Of a DNA stretch of 64,000 nt, positions 1 to 9,354 are shown piece by piece. Positions within the stretch are counted from its first letter, which is position 1. Every line of letters begins with the position of its first letter. Both the position numbers and the translations under genes were made by a program. This DNA is from an uncultured Woeseiaceae bacterium (lineage in GTDB: Bacteria > Pseudomonadota > Gammaproteobacteria > Steroidobacterales > Woeseiaceae): NCBI GenBank assembly GCA_945787845.1, contig CALZJH010000010.1, positions 62,001-126,000 on the forward strand. The letters are read 5' to 3'. A model generated the notes under the pieces. It was not told the DNA's origin. It was given only the letters and a program-made list of their open reading frames with translations, and ran no database searches.

Positions 1-479
1 CCGGCGGCGTTAACAGCAGCCTGGCGCTGCTCGACGTTTTCGGTTCGTGTCGCAACCAGCAACACGTCCATCAGTTCGGGGTCCTTGTCATTCGGGCCAA
101 TCACTTCGTAATCGAAGCTGACCTCTTCCATCGGGAAGGGAATGTACTGGTCGGCCTGGATCTCGACCTGACCCTCAAGGTCTCTATCGGAAAGACTCGA
201 AGGCATCTGGATGACTTTGGTAATGGCCGCGTCACCACTGATGGCGACGGCCACATCGGCTGCCTTCGCACCCGCGCGTTTTACGGCGCGACGAATTGCT
301 TCGCCGACCGCTTTCGCGTCGACGATGGCTTTTTCGCTCACCGAACTCGGGGGGGTAGGCTCTGCTGAGTAGGACTCGACCCGATAGCGTTTCCCGCTTT
401 GGGAAAGCTCTATCAGCTTGACCGACGACGTCGTTATATCGAGGCCTAGCAGCGGCTGTGATTTGTTGCCAAATAGCAC
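1..479 (-). CDS. pilM: Type IV pilus inner-membrane assembly protein PilM (partial, C-terminus off the window)
   Basis: The reverse strand reads from a GTG at 479 through the window edge without a stop. The product begins VLFGNKSQPLLGLDITTSSV, the actin-like phosphate-1 motif (LGLDI-T-SVK) that opens PilM. It continues into sequence typical of the family, with a stretch of the form DLEGQVEIQADQYIPF. In the family, PilM is a cytoplasmic actin-like ATP-binding protein that binds the tail of PilN and joins the pilus platform to the motor. An AAGGA Shine-Dalgarno lies about 7 bases before the GTG. It is divergent from the PBP1A gene, the arrangement known in Pseudomonas and many other Gammaproteobacteria. 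Only about 159 residues are inside the window, roughly half of the expected length. Confidence 0.9.
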   Translation of the reverse strand, partial: MLFGNKSQPLLGLDITTSSVKLIELSQSGKRYRVESYSAEPTPPSSVSEKAIVDAKAVGEAIRRAVKRAGAKAADVAVAISGDAAITKVIQMPSSLSDRDLEGQVEIQADQYIPFPMEEVSFDYEVIGPNDKDPELMDVLLVATRTENVEQRQAAVNAA

Positions 480-836
480 GTGTTTTTCCTTCTAAGTCGG
501 TAAGTTGCGAGCCAAAACTAAGTCGGGCCTGAGCAAAGCGATTTAACTATATATCAATAAAATGTTAAATAAAACGTGACTGTGTTCACGATCCGACAAT
601 CCCCATACTAGGGCTCCTTTGACACAGATTCCGTGAACCAGTCGTCGGGCCGAACTGAGACTCGTTATTGCAGCGTTCAGGCAGGTATGACTATCATCGC
701 CGCCTGATACCGCGTCCAAGAGCAACTGCCCCAAAAAAGCCACATTCTCGTCACCGGTTGAACACCACGTTAATCTTTAATGAGGGCCTGTAAGGCCTGC
801 AAAATTAGGGGCATTCAGCCGAAAACGCCTGTAACT
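480..836. promoter_or_regulatory. Divergent intergenic region between pilM and the PBP1A gene
   Basis: No convincing gene lies here; small frames on both strands have no Shine-Dalgarno and no family resemblance. The stretch 541-576 is unusually A+T-rich for this genome and contains a 7-bp inverted repeat (ATTTAAC at 541-547 and GTTAAAT at 564-570), so it is the likely promoter and regulator-binding zone for one or both divergent genes. I could not assign a -35/-10 pair with confidence. Confidence 0.4.
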
Positions 837-3431
837 ATGCATAAATCAACGGAAAAAAAATTGGGCCTGCGTCACATAAGGCGACATAAGCTGCTCCGGC
901 TGCTGATAATCGTGCTCGGTCTGGGCGCAATTGGCGGTATTGGCGCCACCGCGGGCGTTATTGGCGCCTACTATTTTGTGCAGCCGAGCCTGCCCGACGC
1001 CGAGACTATTCGCGATATTCCGCTGCAGGTTCCGCTGCGAATATTCAGCCGCGACGGTTACCTCATAAGCGAGGTCGGTGAACGACGGCGCATTCCAATT
1101 ACTTACGAAGAGGTCCCGGAACACGTGGTCCAGGCCTTCATTGCCGCAGAAGATCAGCGCTTCTTCGTTCATCCGGGTGTGGATTACCGCGGCATACTGC
1201 GGGCCTTTACGCAGCTCGCGACCACGGGCGGCGTGGAGAGTGGCGGCAGTACGCTGACCCAGCAGCTTGCGCGCAGCTACTTCCTGTCGCTGGAGCAAAG
1301 CTTTGTTCGCAAGTTCAAGGAAGCATCTCTCGCGGTCACTATTGAGCGCGAATACAGCAAGGAAGAAATCATGGCGTTCTTCCTTAACAAGATGTTCTTC
1401 GGACAGCGGGCCTACGGCGTTGCTGCGGCATCGCAGGTGTTTTTCAACAAGAACCTTGCCGACATCAACATAGCGGAGGCCGCGACCCTGGCCGGCGTCC
1501 TCCCCGCGCCGTCACGCTACAACCCCGTCACCAGTGCCGAGAACGCACAGAACCGTCGCGGCTACGTGCTTGGCCGCATGCTCGCGCTGGGGTACATCGA
1601 TGAAGCCGAGTATGAAGTGGCCATGGCGTTTCCCATCGAGTCGCGGATGCATGGCGCCGCCATAGAGCTCAACGCACCCTACGTCGCCGAAATGGTGCGG
1701 GCCGAAATGCAGAAGCGCTATGGCGACTCCTACTCGATCGACGGCTACATAGTCGTTACTTCTCTCGACTCGAGGATGCAGAAGGCCGCGAACTACGCAC
1801 TGCGTAACGGCCTTCTCGAGTTTACGCGCCGCCGCGGCTACCGCGGACCGATACAGAATCTGGAACTGACGGAAGCACTTCTGGCGACGCCCTATGTCGA
1901 GTGGCCCGCGGAAATCCGCGAGCGGCTGAAACAGTATGCGCCGGGCGGGCTGTCGGTAGCGCTTGTCACAGCCGTTCATGACGACAACACCGCGTCGATA
2001 GTGTTCGATAACGGTGAGGCGTCGAATCTGCCCTGGTCGGGTATCCGCTGGGCCAATCCGTTTATCGATCGCGAGAACTACGGCCCCGCACCGGAAACTG
2101 CTGCCGAGGTTCTGGCCGTCGGTGACCTTATATATGTGATGCCCACGACCATGGGCACCTGGGCGCTCGCACAGGTACCTGAAGCCCAGGGAGCTGTCGT
2201 ATCGGTGGACCCCTTCGACGGGGCGATCGGCGCCCTGACCGGCGGCTTCGACTTTACGACCAGCAAGTTCAATCGGGCCGTGCAGGCCTATCGCCAACCG
2301 GGCTCGTCGTTCAAACCGTTCATCTACTCGGCAGCGCTCGAGCATGGCAATACGCCGGCCACCGTGGTCCTCGATGCCCCTGTCGTCATCAACTCGTCGG
2401 AGCTCGAGGCCGTCTGGCGGCCACTGAACTACAGCGGCCGTTTCTACGGACCGACGCGCCTGCGTGAAGCATTGAAGCGTTCGATGAACCTCGTATCGGT
2501 GCGACTGTTGCTGTTCGAGACCGGCGTAGGAAACGCCGTGCGACATATCGAGAAGTTCGGTTTTGGCGATGCCGCCCTGCCGCGCAACGGCTCGTTGGCC
2601 CTCGGTGGTGGCGCCGCGTCGCCGCTCGACATGGCACAGGGTTATGCCGTGCTCGCAAATGGCGGGCGGGCGGTGAAGCCTTACGTGATCGACGCGATCT
2701 ACGGCCCCGAAGGTGAAACACTATATCGAGCGGACCCTGCCATCGTGTGTGAGAAGTGCGTTCCACGCGAACCCGAATTCCCGTTTGGGAACGAACGAGA
2801 AAGCGCGTTGACGCTCGACGAAATGGTCGAGATTGCGACCGTGTATCAGCCGGACGCGACGACGGCCCCGGAGCTGTTCGAGGACGTCAATGTCGCGCCG
2901 CAGGCTATTTCGCCACAGAACGCGTTCCTTATTCAGGACATGATGCGCGACGTTGTCCGCGCCGGCACCGGCAGGCGCGCCATGGTCCTGGGACGCAACG
3001 ACCTGTCCGGAAAAACCGGTACTTCCAACGACCGGCGTGACGCCTGGTTCGGCGGGTTCAATGCCGATCTTGCGATGATCGTGTGGGTCGGTTACGACGA
3101 CGACCTGCCCTTGGGTCCTGGCGAGGAAGGGTCGCGAACAGCGTTACCGATCTGGGTGGAGTTCGCACGTATCGCCCTGGACGGCGTCCCCGAAAACCAG
3201 ATGCCGATGCCCGAGGGTATCGTCTCCGTGCTGATAGATAGCGAGACCGGCTGTCCTGCGAAATCCGGGCAGCGCAACGTGTTGTTTGAGGTGTTTCGCG
3301 AAGGCCAGGTCCCTGAATGCGACATCGCACAGGAAGCGCCTGATATATTCAATGACGCGTCAGGCATCGACGCACCGCCTGAAGAAGAATCGGAAGAAGA
3401 ATCGGAAGAAGAAAGCGAACCGCTATTCTGA
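837..3431 (+). CDS. mrcA: Penicillin-binding protein 1A, bifunctional peptidoglycan glycosyltransferase/transpeptidase
   Basis: This class A PBP polymerises lipid II and cross-links peptides in the periplasm, anchored by one N-terminal membrane segment (about residues 19-49 of the start used here). The glycosyltransferase 51 motifs are present: EDQRFFVHPG with catalytic Glu at about residue 105, and GGSTLTQQLAR at about 136. The transpeptidase motifs are SSFK (Ser490), SMN (549) and KTGTS (726). An ATG at 780 in the same frame would add 19 residues, but that stretch uses AGG codons that are rare in neighbouring genes and gives a Cys-rich leader unlike PBP1A, so 837 is preferred. Neither start has a clear Shine-Dalgarno. 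The C-terminus ends in a threefold acidic repeat of EEESEEES type, probably a low-complexity tail. Confidence 0.95.
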   Translation: MHKSTEKKLGLRHIRRHKLLRLLIIVLGLGAIGGIGATAGVIGAYYFVQPSLPDAETIRDIPLQVPLRIFSRDGYLISEVGERRRIPITYEEVPEHVVQAFIAAEDQRFFVHPGVDYRGILRAFTQLATTGGVESGGSTLTQQLARSYFLSLEQSFVRKFKEASLAVTIEREYSKEEIMAFFLNKMFFGQRAYGVAAASQVFFNKNLADINIAEAATLAGVLPAPSRYNPVTSAENAQNRRGYVLGRMLALGYIDEAEYEVAMAFPIESRMHGAAIELNAPYVAEMVRAEMQKRYGDSYSIDGYIVVTSLDSRMQKAANYALRNGLLEFTRRRGYRGPIQNLELTEALLATPYVEWPAEIRERLKQYAPGGLSVALVTAVHDDNTASIVFDNGEASNLPWSGIRWANPFIDRENYGPAPETAAEVLAVGDLIYVMPTTMGTWALAQVPEAQGAVVSVDPFDGAIGALTGGFDFTTSKFNRAVQAYRQPGSSFKPFIYSAALEHGNTPATVVLDAPVVINSSELEAVWRPLNYSGRFYGPTRLREALKRSMNLVSVRLLLFETGVGNAVRHIEKFGFGDAALPRNGSLALGGGAASPLDMAQGYAVLANGGRAVKPYVIDAIYGPEGETLYRADPAIVCEKCVPREPEFPFGNERESALTLDEMVEIATVYQPDATTAPELFEDVNVAPQAISPQNAFLIQDMMRDVVRAGTGRRAMVLGRNDLSGKTGTSNDRRDAWFGGFNADLAMIVWVGYDDDLPLGPGEEGSRTALPIWVEFARIALDGVPENQMPMPEGIVSVLIDSETGCPAKSGQRNVLFEVFREGQVPECDIAQEAPDIFNDASGIDAPPEEESEEESEEESEPLF

Positions 3432-3434
3432 GCC

Positions 3435-4046
3435 ATGCCCAGAAAAAGAAATAACGAAACCGAGCGCGCGCGCCAGGTGCTCGCGCAGGAAGCCGCACGA
3501 ATCATCGTCGACCACGGCATTCGCGATTATCGGGTTGCAAAACAAAAAGCAGCCGAGCGGCTCGGCGTTGGCTCTCGCGGCTCATTACCGGGCAACGCCG
3601 AGATTGAGGCGGCGGTAGCCAATCACCTGCAGCTATTCGGCGGCGAGGCCCACGAGGACCACCTGCGCCTGATGCGCGTTGCGGCATTGTCGGCGATGGA
3701 GCTGCTTGCTTCGTTTACGCCGCGCCTTGTCGGCCCGGTCCTTTCCGGAACAGCCGACGAAAACTCAGCCGTAAACCTGCATCTGTTTGCCGACAGCCCC
3801 GAGATGGTCGCGATGGAGCTCGCCGACATCGGTGTGAATTACAAGCCTTACGAGCGCCGCCTCAAGAGCCGCCGGGACCAGTTTGAAACCTTCGCGGGAT
3901 TCGCGTTTCATCACAGCAATAACCCGATCCAGGCGACGGTGTTCCCGATTGATGGCATTCGGCAGGCACCGATGAGCCCCGTCGACGGCAAGCCAATGCG
4001 GCGCATCGACGCGGACGGCGTGCAGGAACTGCTACAGCACGTCTAG
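3435..4046 (+). CDS. Conserved hypothetical protein, possible nucleotidyltransferase-like fold
   Basis: A 203-residue soluble protein that begins 3 bases after the PBP1A stop, so probably cotranscribed. The N-terminal part (about residues 16-60, with [15 protein letters not shown] and [11 protein letters not shown]) is basic and helical. The middle has [20 protein letters not shown], whose small-residue turn followed by alternating hydrophobic strands resembles the GS-x9-D-x-D core of minimal nucleotidyltransferases, although the classical double Asp is not clear. The C-terminus holds [20 protein letters not shown]. From memory, proteins of this pattern are widespread in Gammaproteobacteria and lack an established role; the nucleotidyltransferase idea is inference. 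Its TAG stop shares a CTAG palindrome with the gltA stop on the other strand. Confidence 0.75.
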   Translation: MPRKRNNETERARQVLAQEAARIIVDHGIRDYRVAKQKAAERLGVGSRGSLPGNAEIEAAVANHLQLFGGEAHEDHLRLMRVAALSAMELLASFTPRLVGPVLSGTADENSAVNLHLFADSPEMVAMELADIGVNYKPYERRLKSRRDQFETFAGFAFHHSNNPIQATVFPIDGIRQAPMSPVDGKPMRRIDADGVQELLQHV

Positions 4047-5335
4047 CGTTTCTCGATCAGCTGGTAATCTCGCTTGTCAGCGCCGATATAGAGCTGGCGC
4101 GGGCGGGCAATCTTGCCCTTGGGATCCGAGATCATCTCGCGCCAGTGTGCGACCCAGCCGACGGAGCGGCCCAGTGCGAACATGACCGTGAACATCGAGG
4201 TCGGGATGCCCAATGCCTTGTAGATTATCCCTGAGTAGAAATCGACGTTGGGGTAGAGATTTCTCTCTTTAAAGTAGTCGTCATTCAAGGCAACCTGCTC
4301 GAGTTCGCGTGCCAGGTCGAACAGCGGCGTGTCTTCCCTGTCGAGCGCGTCGAGTACCTTGTGACACATCTCGCGGATGATTGTCGCACGCGGGTCAAAG
4401 TTCTTGTAAACACGATGGCCGAAGCCCATCAGGCGGAACGGGTCATTCTTGTCTTTCGCTTTTTCAACGAACTTGCCAATCTGGCTGACGTCGCCGATCT
4501 CGTCGAGCATCTTGAGAACCGCCTCGTTAGCCCCACCGTGGGCCGGACCCCAGAGCGCCGCAATACCGGCCGCAATGGCCGAGTAAGGATTGGCGCCGGA
4601 GCTACCCGCCATGCGCACGGTTGACGTCGAACAGTTCTGCTCGTGGTCGGCGTGCAGAATGAACAGCAGATCAAGCGCTTCGGAGGCGATCGGGTTCACC
4701 TCGTAGGGCTCCGCCGGCACAGCAAACATCATTTGCAGGAAGTTGTCGCAGTAATTGAGGTCATTGCGCGGGTAGATGAACGGCTGGCCGGTATTCAGCT
4801 TGTAAGCCGCCGCCGCAATGGTCGGCAGCTTGGCGATGATGCGATGAGAGAAAATCTCGCGGTGCGCCTTGTTGGATGCATCCATTTCGGCGTGGTAGTA
4901 CGCGGACATCGAGCCTACGACAGCGGAGAGCTGGGCCATCGGATGGGCGTCGTAACGGAAGCCCTTGAAGAAGTTAAGCATGCCCTCGTTGAGCATGGTG
5001 TGGCGGCGAATCGTCTCTTCGAAAGACGCGAGCTCATCGGTCTTCGGCAGCTCGCCTTTGAGCAGCAGGTAACAAACCTCCATGAAGCTCGAGTGCTTGG
5101 CCAGCTGCTCAACCGGGTAGCCCCGGTACATGAGTACGCCTTCTTCACCATCAATGAAGGTGATATCAGACTCGCAGCTGCCCGTGGCCACAAATCCGGG
5201 GTCGTAGGTGAAAACACCGTGATCCCGGTAGAGGCGACCAATATCTATTACATCCGGACCTGTCGTTCCGCTGCGGACGGGCAGCTCGGATTCCGTACCT
5301 TTGGGGCTGATCAGCCGATATGCATCCTGGCTCAT
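4043..5335 (-). CDS. gltA: Citrate synthase (type II, hexameric class)
   Basis: The 430-residue product condenses acetyl-CoA and oxaloacetate to citrate in the first step of the TCA cycle. Its length and N-terminal extension match the Gram-negative, NADH-sensitive class. Catalytic signatures are present: [12 protein letters not shown] (first His), [14 protein letters not shown] (second His), and the C-terminal [14 protein letters not shown] with the catalytic Asp. The start [13 protein letters not shown] is the usual one. The gene is alone rather than with sdh or suc genes. It ends in a 4-base tail-to-tail overlap with the gene at 3435, leaving no room for a conventional terminator between them. 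Confidence 0.97.
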   Translation of the reverse strand: MSQDAYRLISPKGTESELPVRSGTTGPDVIDIGRLYRDHGVFTYDPGFVATGSCESDITFIDGEEGVLMYRGYPVEQLAKHSSFMEVCYLLLKGELPKTDELASFEETIRRHTMLNEGMLNFFKGFRYDAHPMAQLSAVVGSMSAYYHAEMDASNKAHREIFSHRIIAKLPTIAAAAYKLNTGQPFIYPRNDLNYCDNFLQMMFAVPAEPYEVNPIASEALDLLFILHADHEQNCSTSTVRMAGSSGANPYSAIAAGIAALWGPAHGGANEAVLKMLDEIGDVSQIGKFVEKAKDKNDPFRLMGFGHRVYKNFDPRATIIREMCHKVLDALDREDTPLFDLARELEQVALNDDYFKERNLYPNVDFYSGIIYKALGIPTSMFTVMFALGRSVGWVAHWREMISDPKGKIARPRQLYIGADKRDYQLIEKR

Positions 5336-5420
5336 GACTTTCCTCTGTATCCCTCTAATCGAACCAGACGAGCATATCAGAGTGCTCCGCGATGCGGAGT
5401 CGTGGATAGACGAAAGTTTA

Positions 5421-5452
5421 CTACCAGAACGATGGTACCGGGCGACGCCCGG
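5421..5452 (-). terminator. Two short hairpins between rpmE and gltA
   Basis: Just downstream of rpmE on the reverse strand is CCGGGC-GTC-GCCCGG (5438-5452), followed by a second small stem TACCA...TGGTA (5422-5437). There is no T-run, so this is a weak candidate for a transcription end or mRNA-stabilising structure. The promoter of gltA must lie in 5336-5458. Confidence 0.3.
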
Positions 5453-5458
5453 CAGGGT

Positions 5459-5668
5459 TCAGGCTTTGGAAATTCCGTACTTCTTGCGGAACTTGTCTAC
5501 GCGGCCGCCAGTATCGACGATCTTCTGCTTGCCGGTGTAAAACGGATGGCAGGAGGAGCACACCTCGATGTGGAGTTCCTCACCGAGCGTCGAGCGTGTT
5601 TCAAATTCGTTGCCACAACTACAGATAACCTTGATGGGTTCGTAATTGGGGTGAATGTCGGCTTTCAT
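5459..5668 (-). CDS. rpmE: 50S ribosomal protein L31 (zinc-binding type)
   Basis: The 69-residue product starts [12 protein letters not shown], the standard L31 opening, so the start is the ATG at 5668 with a GGGAG Shine-Dalgarno 7 bases upstream rather than the longer frame from 5833. Cys16, Cys18, Cys37 and Cys40 form the CxC...CxxC zinc site, marking this as the C+ form that is replaced by a zinc-free paralogue under zinc limitation in many bacteria. L31 sits on the 50S central protuberance and bridges to the 30S head. The gene is monocistronic, between gltA and a DnaA-box-bearing intergenic region. Confidence 0.97.
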   Translation of the reverse strand: MKADIHPNYEPIKVICSCGNEFETRSTLGEELHIEVCSSCHPFYTGKQKIVDTGGRVDKFRKKYGISKA

Positions 5669-6014
5669 GATTGCTCTCCCGAGCACGCTACTTCGCGAAA
5701 AAGGTCGCGCATGATATAGCGAAGAAGCAGTCTCCGCAAGCCCCCGATTATTATCCACAGAACCTGTGGATAAGTTTGTGGATGAAAATTGAACGGATGC
5801 CGTAAGGTGCGGATTTTCAAGCACCGCTGCCAAAATGACTATTTTGTGTCCAGTTTCGTTACTTTAATAAAAACAATGTGTTACAGCGCTTTCGAGAGGC
5901 TAGAAATGAGCTGAGAGCCTTCTTACGCTAAAAATATAGGTGCGCCTGCAGGCTTGTGCATAATTGAACGGGGCGGGCAACCCCCGGCGAGCTGCAGATT
6001 TTGTCGTCCGGCGC
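5669..6014. promoter_or_regulatory. Intergenic region between hemW and rpmE
   Basis: 346 bases without a supported gene; frames in it have no ribosome-binding site. It must contain the rpmE promoter and the end of the rph-rdgB-hemW transcript. Its one clear structure is the DnaA-box cluster described separately. Confidence 0.5.
5751..5785. promoter_or_regulatory. Cluster of three DnaA-box-like sequences
   Basis: TTATCCACA at 5751-5759 is a perfect DnaA box. It faces an equally perfect inverted copy, TGTGGATAA, at 5765-5773, and a third copy with one mismatch, TGTGGATGA, follows at 5777-5785. The first two form a palindrome with a 5-base spacer. The cluster is 83-117 bases upstream of rpmE. 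It could be a DnaA-regulated promoter element or a titration site; there is no dnaA, dnaN or gidA nearby, so it is not taken as the chromosomal origin. Confidence 0.65.
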
Positions 6015-7166
6015 TCAAAAATTGCGCAGAAATTCGGCCTGCAGGTCGTTCAAAAAACGCCACCCGAGCTCGGTTGGCCTCCAGGTCGCATCGGCATCGC
6101 GCCGCAGGAGCCCCTTTGCCACCGCCCCGCTCGCTTCCTCCTCCAGCACGGCGGCCGACAGCCCGGTTCGCTCCGAGAACACAAGCTCGGGGAAGCCGTC
6201 TGCGAGACGCAGCGCATTGAGCATGAACTCGAACAGCAATTCGTCGCAGGCGACCGGCTCTAGCTGCCCACACACGGACTGCTCTTCCATCGAGAGCATG
6301 TATTGCAGCGGATTGGCCGGCTTTCTATAGCGGGACACGCCGTGTGCGTCACTCAGCTTGCCGTGTGCCCCGGCCCCGACGGCGAGATAGTCGCCAAACA
6401 GCCAGTAATTGACGTTGTGTCGACAGCGGCGCCCGCCTCGAGCCCATGCCGATACCTCGTACTGCTCGAATCCCGCCTTTTGCAGCAGCGCCCCGCCCGC
6501 TTCCTGGATGTCGCCGACCAGGCCTTCGTCCGGCAGGTCCTCGGGCGGGCGGGCGTGGAAGACCGTGTTCGGTTCGAGCGTCAGCTGGTACCAGGAGATA
6601 TGCGTCGGCTCGAGGCTGATCGCGGCGCGCAGGTCGGACTCGGCCGTTGCGACGGTCTGGGCGGGCAGAGCATGCATCAGGTCGAGATTGAAATTGTCGA
6701 AACCCGCCGCCTTTACTGCATCGACCGTGCGATGGATGTCGGCGCTGGAGTGAATGCGACCGAGCCGCCTGAGTGCGCCATCGTCGAAGCTCTGAGCGCC
6801 GATCGACAGGCGGTTGACACCCGCTTCGCGATAGCCTGCTGGCGACCCCGACTCGACGGTGCCCGGGTTCGCCTCCATGGTCACTTCAATGTCGGCAGCA
6901 ACGTTGAGCCGCGCCCGCACGGCGGTCAGCAGTCGTTCGATTTGCCCGGGCGTAAACAGGCTCGGCGTGCCTCCGCCCAGGAAGATCGTTTCGATAGTCC
7001 TGTCGCTTGCCCGCGGGCCTTCCCGATCGAGATCGGTGACGAGCGCGTCAATATAGCGATTCGTCGGTGGCGAATCGCCGGCCGTGTGGGAATTGAAATC
7101 GCAGTAGGGGCATTTGCGCACACACCAGGGCAGGTGCACGTACAGGGAAAGTGGCGGCAACTTCAC
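6015..7166 (-). CDS. hemW: HemW-type radical SAM heme chaperone
   Basis: The 383-residue protein starts [15 protein letters not shown] and carries the radical SAM cluster motif C15-x3-C19-x2-C22, in the form CVRKCPYC, followed by the SAM-binding GGGTPS. The spacing and the absence of the extra N-terminal region of HemN assign it to HemW, a heme-binding chaperone that delivers heme to respiratory enzymes, rather than to coproporphyrinogen dehydrogenase. It is the last gene of a tight rph-rdgB-hemW operon; its start overlaps the rdgB stop by 4 bases. A heme chaperone suits a genome with several heme enzymes in this window. Confidence 0.93.
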   Translation of the reverse strand: MKLPPLSLYVHLPWCVRKCPYCDFNSHTAGDSPPTNRYIDALVTDLDREGPRASDRTIETIFLGGGTPSLFTPGQIERLLTAVRARLNVAADIEVTMEANPGTVESGSPAGYREAGVNRLSIGAQSFDDGALRRLGRIHSSADIHRTVDAVKAAGFDNFNLDLMHALPAQTVATAESDLRAAISLEPTHISWYQLTLEPNTVFHARPPEDLPDEGLVGDIQEAGGALLQKAGFEQYEVSAWARGGRRCRHNVNYWLFGDYLAVGAGAHGKLSDAHGVSRYRKPANPLQYMLSMEEQSVCGQLEPVACDELLFEFMLNALRLADGFPELVFSERTGLSAAVLEEEASGAVAKGLLRRDADATWRPTELGWRFLNDLQAEFLRNF

Positions 7167-7762
7167 GCGTACCGCTGTTTGATCAGCTCGACCAGCCTGC
7201 GCAGCGCCTGGCCGCGGTGACTGCGCGCATTCTTCTGTTCTTGCGACAGCTCGGCGGAACTGCAGTTGCAGTCGGGCACGTAGAACAACGGATCGTAGCC
7301 AAAACCACTATCACCCTGGCGGGCATGCAGGATCTCACCTCGCCACTCACCGGCAGCGACGAGCGGTTCGGTCGTTGCCGGGTCCACGAAGGTCGCGACA
7401 CAGTGAAATGCCGCGCCCCGGTCCTCAACCCCCTCGAGCGCGGCCAGCAACTTGTCGTTGTTGGCCTCGTCACCAGCGCCGCCCGCATAACGCGCCGAGT
7501 ACACGCCGGGCGCGCCGTCGAGGGCATCGACTGCGAGCCCCGAGTCGTCCGCTATCGACGGTAGCCCGGTCGCCTCTGTTGCGTGTTGCGCTTTGAGCAG
7601 GGAGTTTTCGGCAAAGGTAGTGCCGGTCTCGTCGGCGTCACTGACGCCCAGTTCCGATTGCGCGAGGACCTCGACATCGAGGTCCTCGAGGAGTCGCTGG
7701 ATCTCGCGTATCTTGCCGGCGTTACTGCTGGCCATGACGACCCGGGTCAGACGCTTGCTCAC
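7163..7762 (-). CDS. rdgB: XTP/dITP diphosphatase (non-canonical purine NTP pyrophosphatase)
   Basis: The 199-residue HAM1/RdgB family protein hydrolyses dITP, ITP and XTP to monophosphates, keeping deaminated purines out of DNA and RNA. The start region [14 protein letters not shown] is the substrate and phosphate binding motif. FAENSLLKA and ADDSGL (metal-binding acids) and [14 protein letters not shown] follow in the expected order, and SHRGQAL closes the protein. It overlaps rph by 4 bases upstream and hemW by 4 bases downstream, so translation is probably coupled across the three genes. Confidence 0.96.
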   Translation of the reverse strand: MSKRLTRVVMASSNAGKIREIQRLLEDLDVEVLAQSELGVSDADETGTTFAENSLLKAQHATEATGLPSIADDSGLAVDALDGAPGVYSARYAGGAGDEANNDKLLAALEGVEDRGAAFHCVATFVDPATTEPLVAAGEWRGEILHARQGDSGFGYDPLFYVPDCNCSSAELSQEQKNARSHRGQALRRLVELIKQRYA

Positions 7763-8484
7763 GATGTAGCCGCTTTAATGGCCTCATTCTGAGCGACAAT
7801 GATCTCCGCAATTCCGCCACGCGCCAGGCCGATCATTGCCGTGAACTCGTCGTCCGTGAAGGCATGTCCCTCGGCCGTGCCCTGGACCTCGATAAAATGC
7901 CCGGCGTCATTCATGACGATGTTCATATCGGTTTCGGCCTCGGAGTCCTCAGCGTAATCCAGGTCAAGCACTGGGGTGCCGCGATAGATCCCGACCGAGA
8001 TTGCCGCCACCTGGCCATGCAGCGGGTTCTTCTTGAGCCGCCCCGTCTTTTGCAGTCGCTGCACCGCGATCGCGAGCGCAACGTAAGCACCGCTAATCGC
8101 CGCCGTACGCGTGCCGCCATCTGCCTGGATGACATCGCAGTCGAGGGTTATGGAGCGCTCGCCCAGGGCTTCGAGATTCGTAACTGCGCGCAATGAACGG
8201 CCGATGAGCCGCTGGATTTCGAGCGTCCGGCCGCCCTGCTTGCCGCGCGATGCTTCGCGTCCGGACCGTGTGTGCGTCGCGCGCGGCAGCATGCCGTACT
8301 CACCCGTCACCCAGCCGCGGCCGGTATTGCGCATCCAGCCCGGCACCCGGTCCTCGACGCTCGCCGTGCACAACACGCGCGTGTCACCGAACTCGGCAAG
8401 CACACTACCTTCGGCATGCATCGTGTAATCGGGAACAAAGCGCAGCACGCGCATTTGTGATGTTTCGCGGCCACTTGGGCGCAT
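7759..8484 (-). CDS. rph: Ribonuclease PH
   Basis: The 241-residue phosphorolytic 3'-5' exoribonuclease trims tRNA 3' ends. It starts [12 protein letters not shown], the usual family opening. Typical family segments are [27 protein letters not shown], the phosphate-binding [15 protein letters not shown] and the acidic metal site in [17 protein letters not shown]. Length is normal and nothing suggests the inactivating frameshift seen in some laboratory E. coli strains. It leads the rph-rdgB-hemW operon and lies 13 bases downstream of the phosphatase gene. Confidence 0.96.
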   Translation of the reverse strand: MRPSGRETSQMRVLRFVPDYTMHAEGSVLAEFGDTRVLCTASVEDRVPGWMRNTGRGWVTGEYGMLPRATHTRSGREASRGKQGGRTLEIQRLIGRSLRAVTNLEALGERSITLDCDVIQADGGTRTAAISGAYVALAIAVQRLQKTGRLKKNPLHGQVAAISVGIYRGTPVLDLDYAEDSEAETDMNIVMNDAGHFIEVQGTAEGHAFTDDEFTAMIGLARGGIAEIIVAQNEAIKAATS

Positions 8485-8497
8485 GTTGACTCTCCTT

Positions 8498-9244
8498 CTA
8501 GGCGCCGATCCAGCGCAGTGCAGTACCCGTCGTATTGTCGCTGTAGGGAGAGTTGACGTTCAACGCCTTCATACTGAGGTTCTTGAGATTCTCGACCAGG
8601 TTGTTATCACCCGGGACGCCAATCTCGGCCATGTCGGCATCGCTGAGTCCCGACCACAGGCCATCCGAACAAGCCAGCAACACGTCGCCGGACTCCAGTT
8701 TCTTGCAGCTCGTAATACTCATGTCCGGCACGGGCGCGTCACCACCGATACAGCACTCGACGAAATTGCGCATCGGGTGGTCCTGTGCTTCTTCCTCTGA
8801 AATCGCGCCTTCCTGAATCAGGACCTCGACGTGACTGTGGTCGCGAGAGCGGCCCAGCACCTGCCCGTCGCGCACCTGGTAGATGCGGCTGTCGCCAATA
8901 TGGGCCCAAAACGAACCGCCTTCCTGCACGAGACAGATCGCGCACGTCGCCCGCGGTCGAAAATCGACGGCGACGTCGGCGCCTACGCGCACGACCTCAT
9001 CATGCGCGCGTGACAGCGCCATGTAGAGAAAGCCCTGGGGATCGAAAATCGGTTGCTTCGACTCGACGAACAGGTCCTGTACAACCTTGAGACCCGTTTC
9101 CGCGGCCACGGCGCCGTCGGAATGGCCGCCCATGCCATCGAACACGAGCAGCAAAGCGGCGTCCTCAGAGACCACGACTGCGGCACGGTCCTGGTTGTCC
9201 TGGCGGTCACCGAGTGCGGAGACTTTGGCGTATTCGATTTGCAT
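8498..9244 (-). CDS. PP2C-family serine/threonine protein phosphatase
   Basis: The 248-residue protein removes phosphate from Ser/Thr residues with two Mn/Mg ions. The metal-binding acids are visible in [31 protein letters not shown] and ACSDGLWSG. The start is taken as the ATG at 9244 ([12 protein letters not shown]), since the further 12 codons have no family match. In related bacteria the partner is often an adjacent Hanks-type kinase, but none is in this window; the neighbours are rph downstream and the divergent yicC. It resembles stand-alone PrpC/Stp enzymes, and the target proteins cannot be told. Confidence 0.92.
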   Translation of the reverse strand: MQIEYAKVSALGDRQDNQDRAAVVVSEDAALLLVFDGMGGHSDGAVAAETGLKVVQDLFVESKQPIFDPQGFLYMALSRAHDEVVRVGADVAVDFRPRATCAICLVQEGGSFWAHIGDSRIYQVRDGQVLGRSRDHSHVEVLIQEGAISEEEAQDHPMRNFVECCIGGDAPVPDMSITSCKKLESGDVLLACSDGLWSGLSDADMAEIGVPGDNNLVENLKNLSMKALNVNSPYSDNTTGTALRWIGA

Positions 9245-9354
9245 AAGAGCTCTTGGTGTGTGGCCTTCAACGGCGGCCACAGCTTAGAATGTCGACCCTC
9301 ACAAAAACGTGACGCAGGCGGCATATCGCTGGCCTGCACGGGAGTGGACTGCAG

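Noticed and set aside
1512..2546. 344-residue reverse frame opposite the PBP1A gene
   Set aside because: Shadow frame caused by high GC content; the forward strand carries all PBP1A motifs here.
5751..5785. DnaA boxes as the chromosomal origin of replication
   Set aside because: There is no dnaA, dnaN, gyrB, rpmH or gidA nearby, and no long A+T-rich unwinding element; only three boxes are seen.
7663..7688. 12-bp inverted repeat inside rdgB
   Set aside because: It encodes conserved residues of RdgB and is explained by repeated Glu-Asp-Leu codons; no regulatory role is supported.
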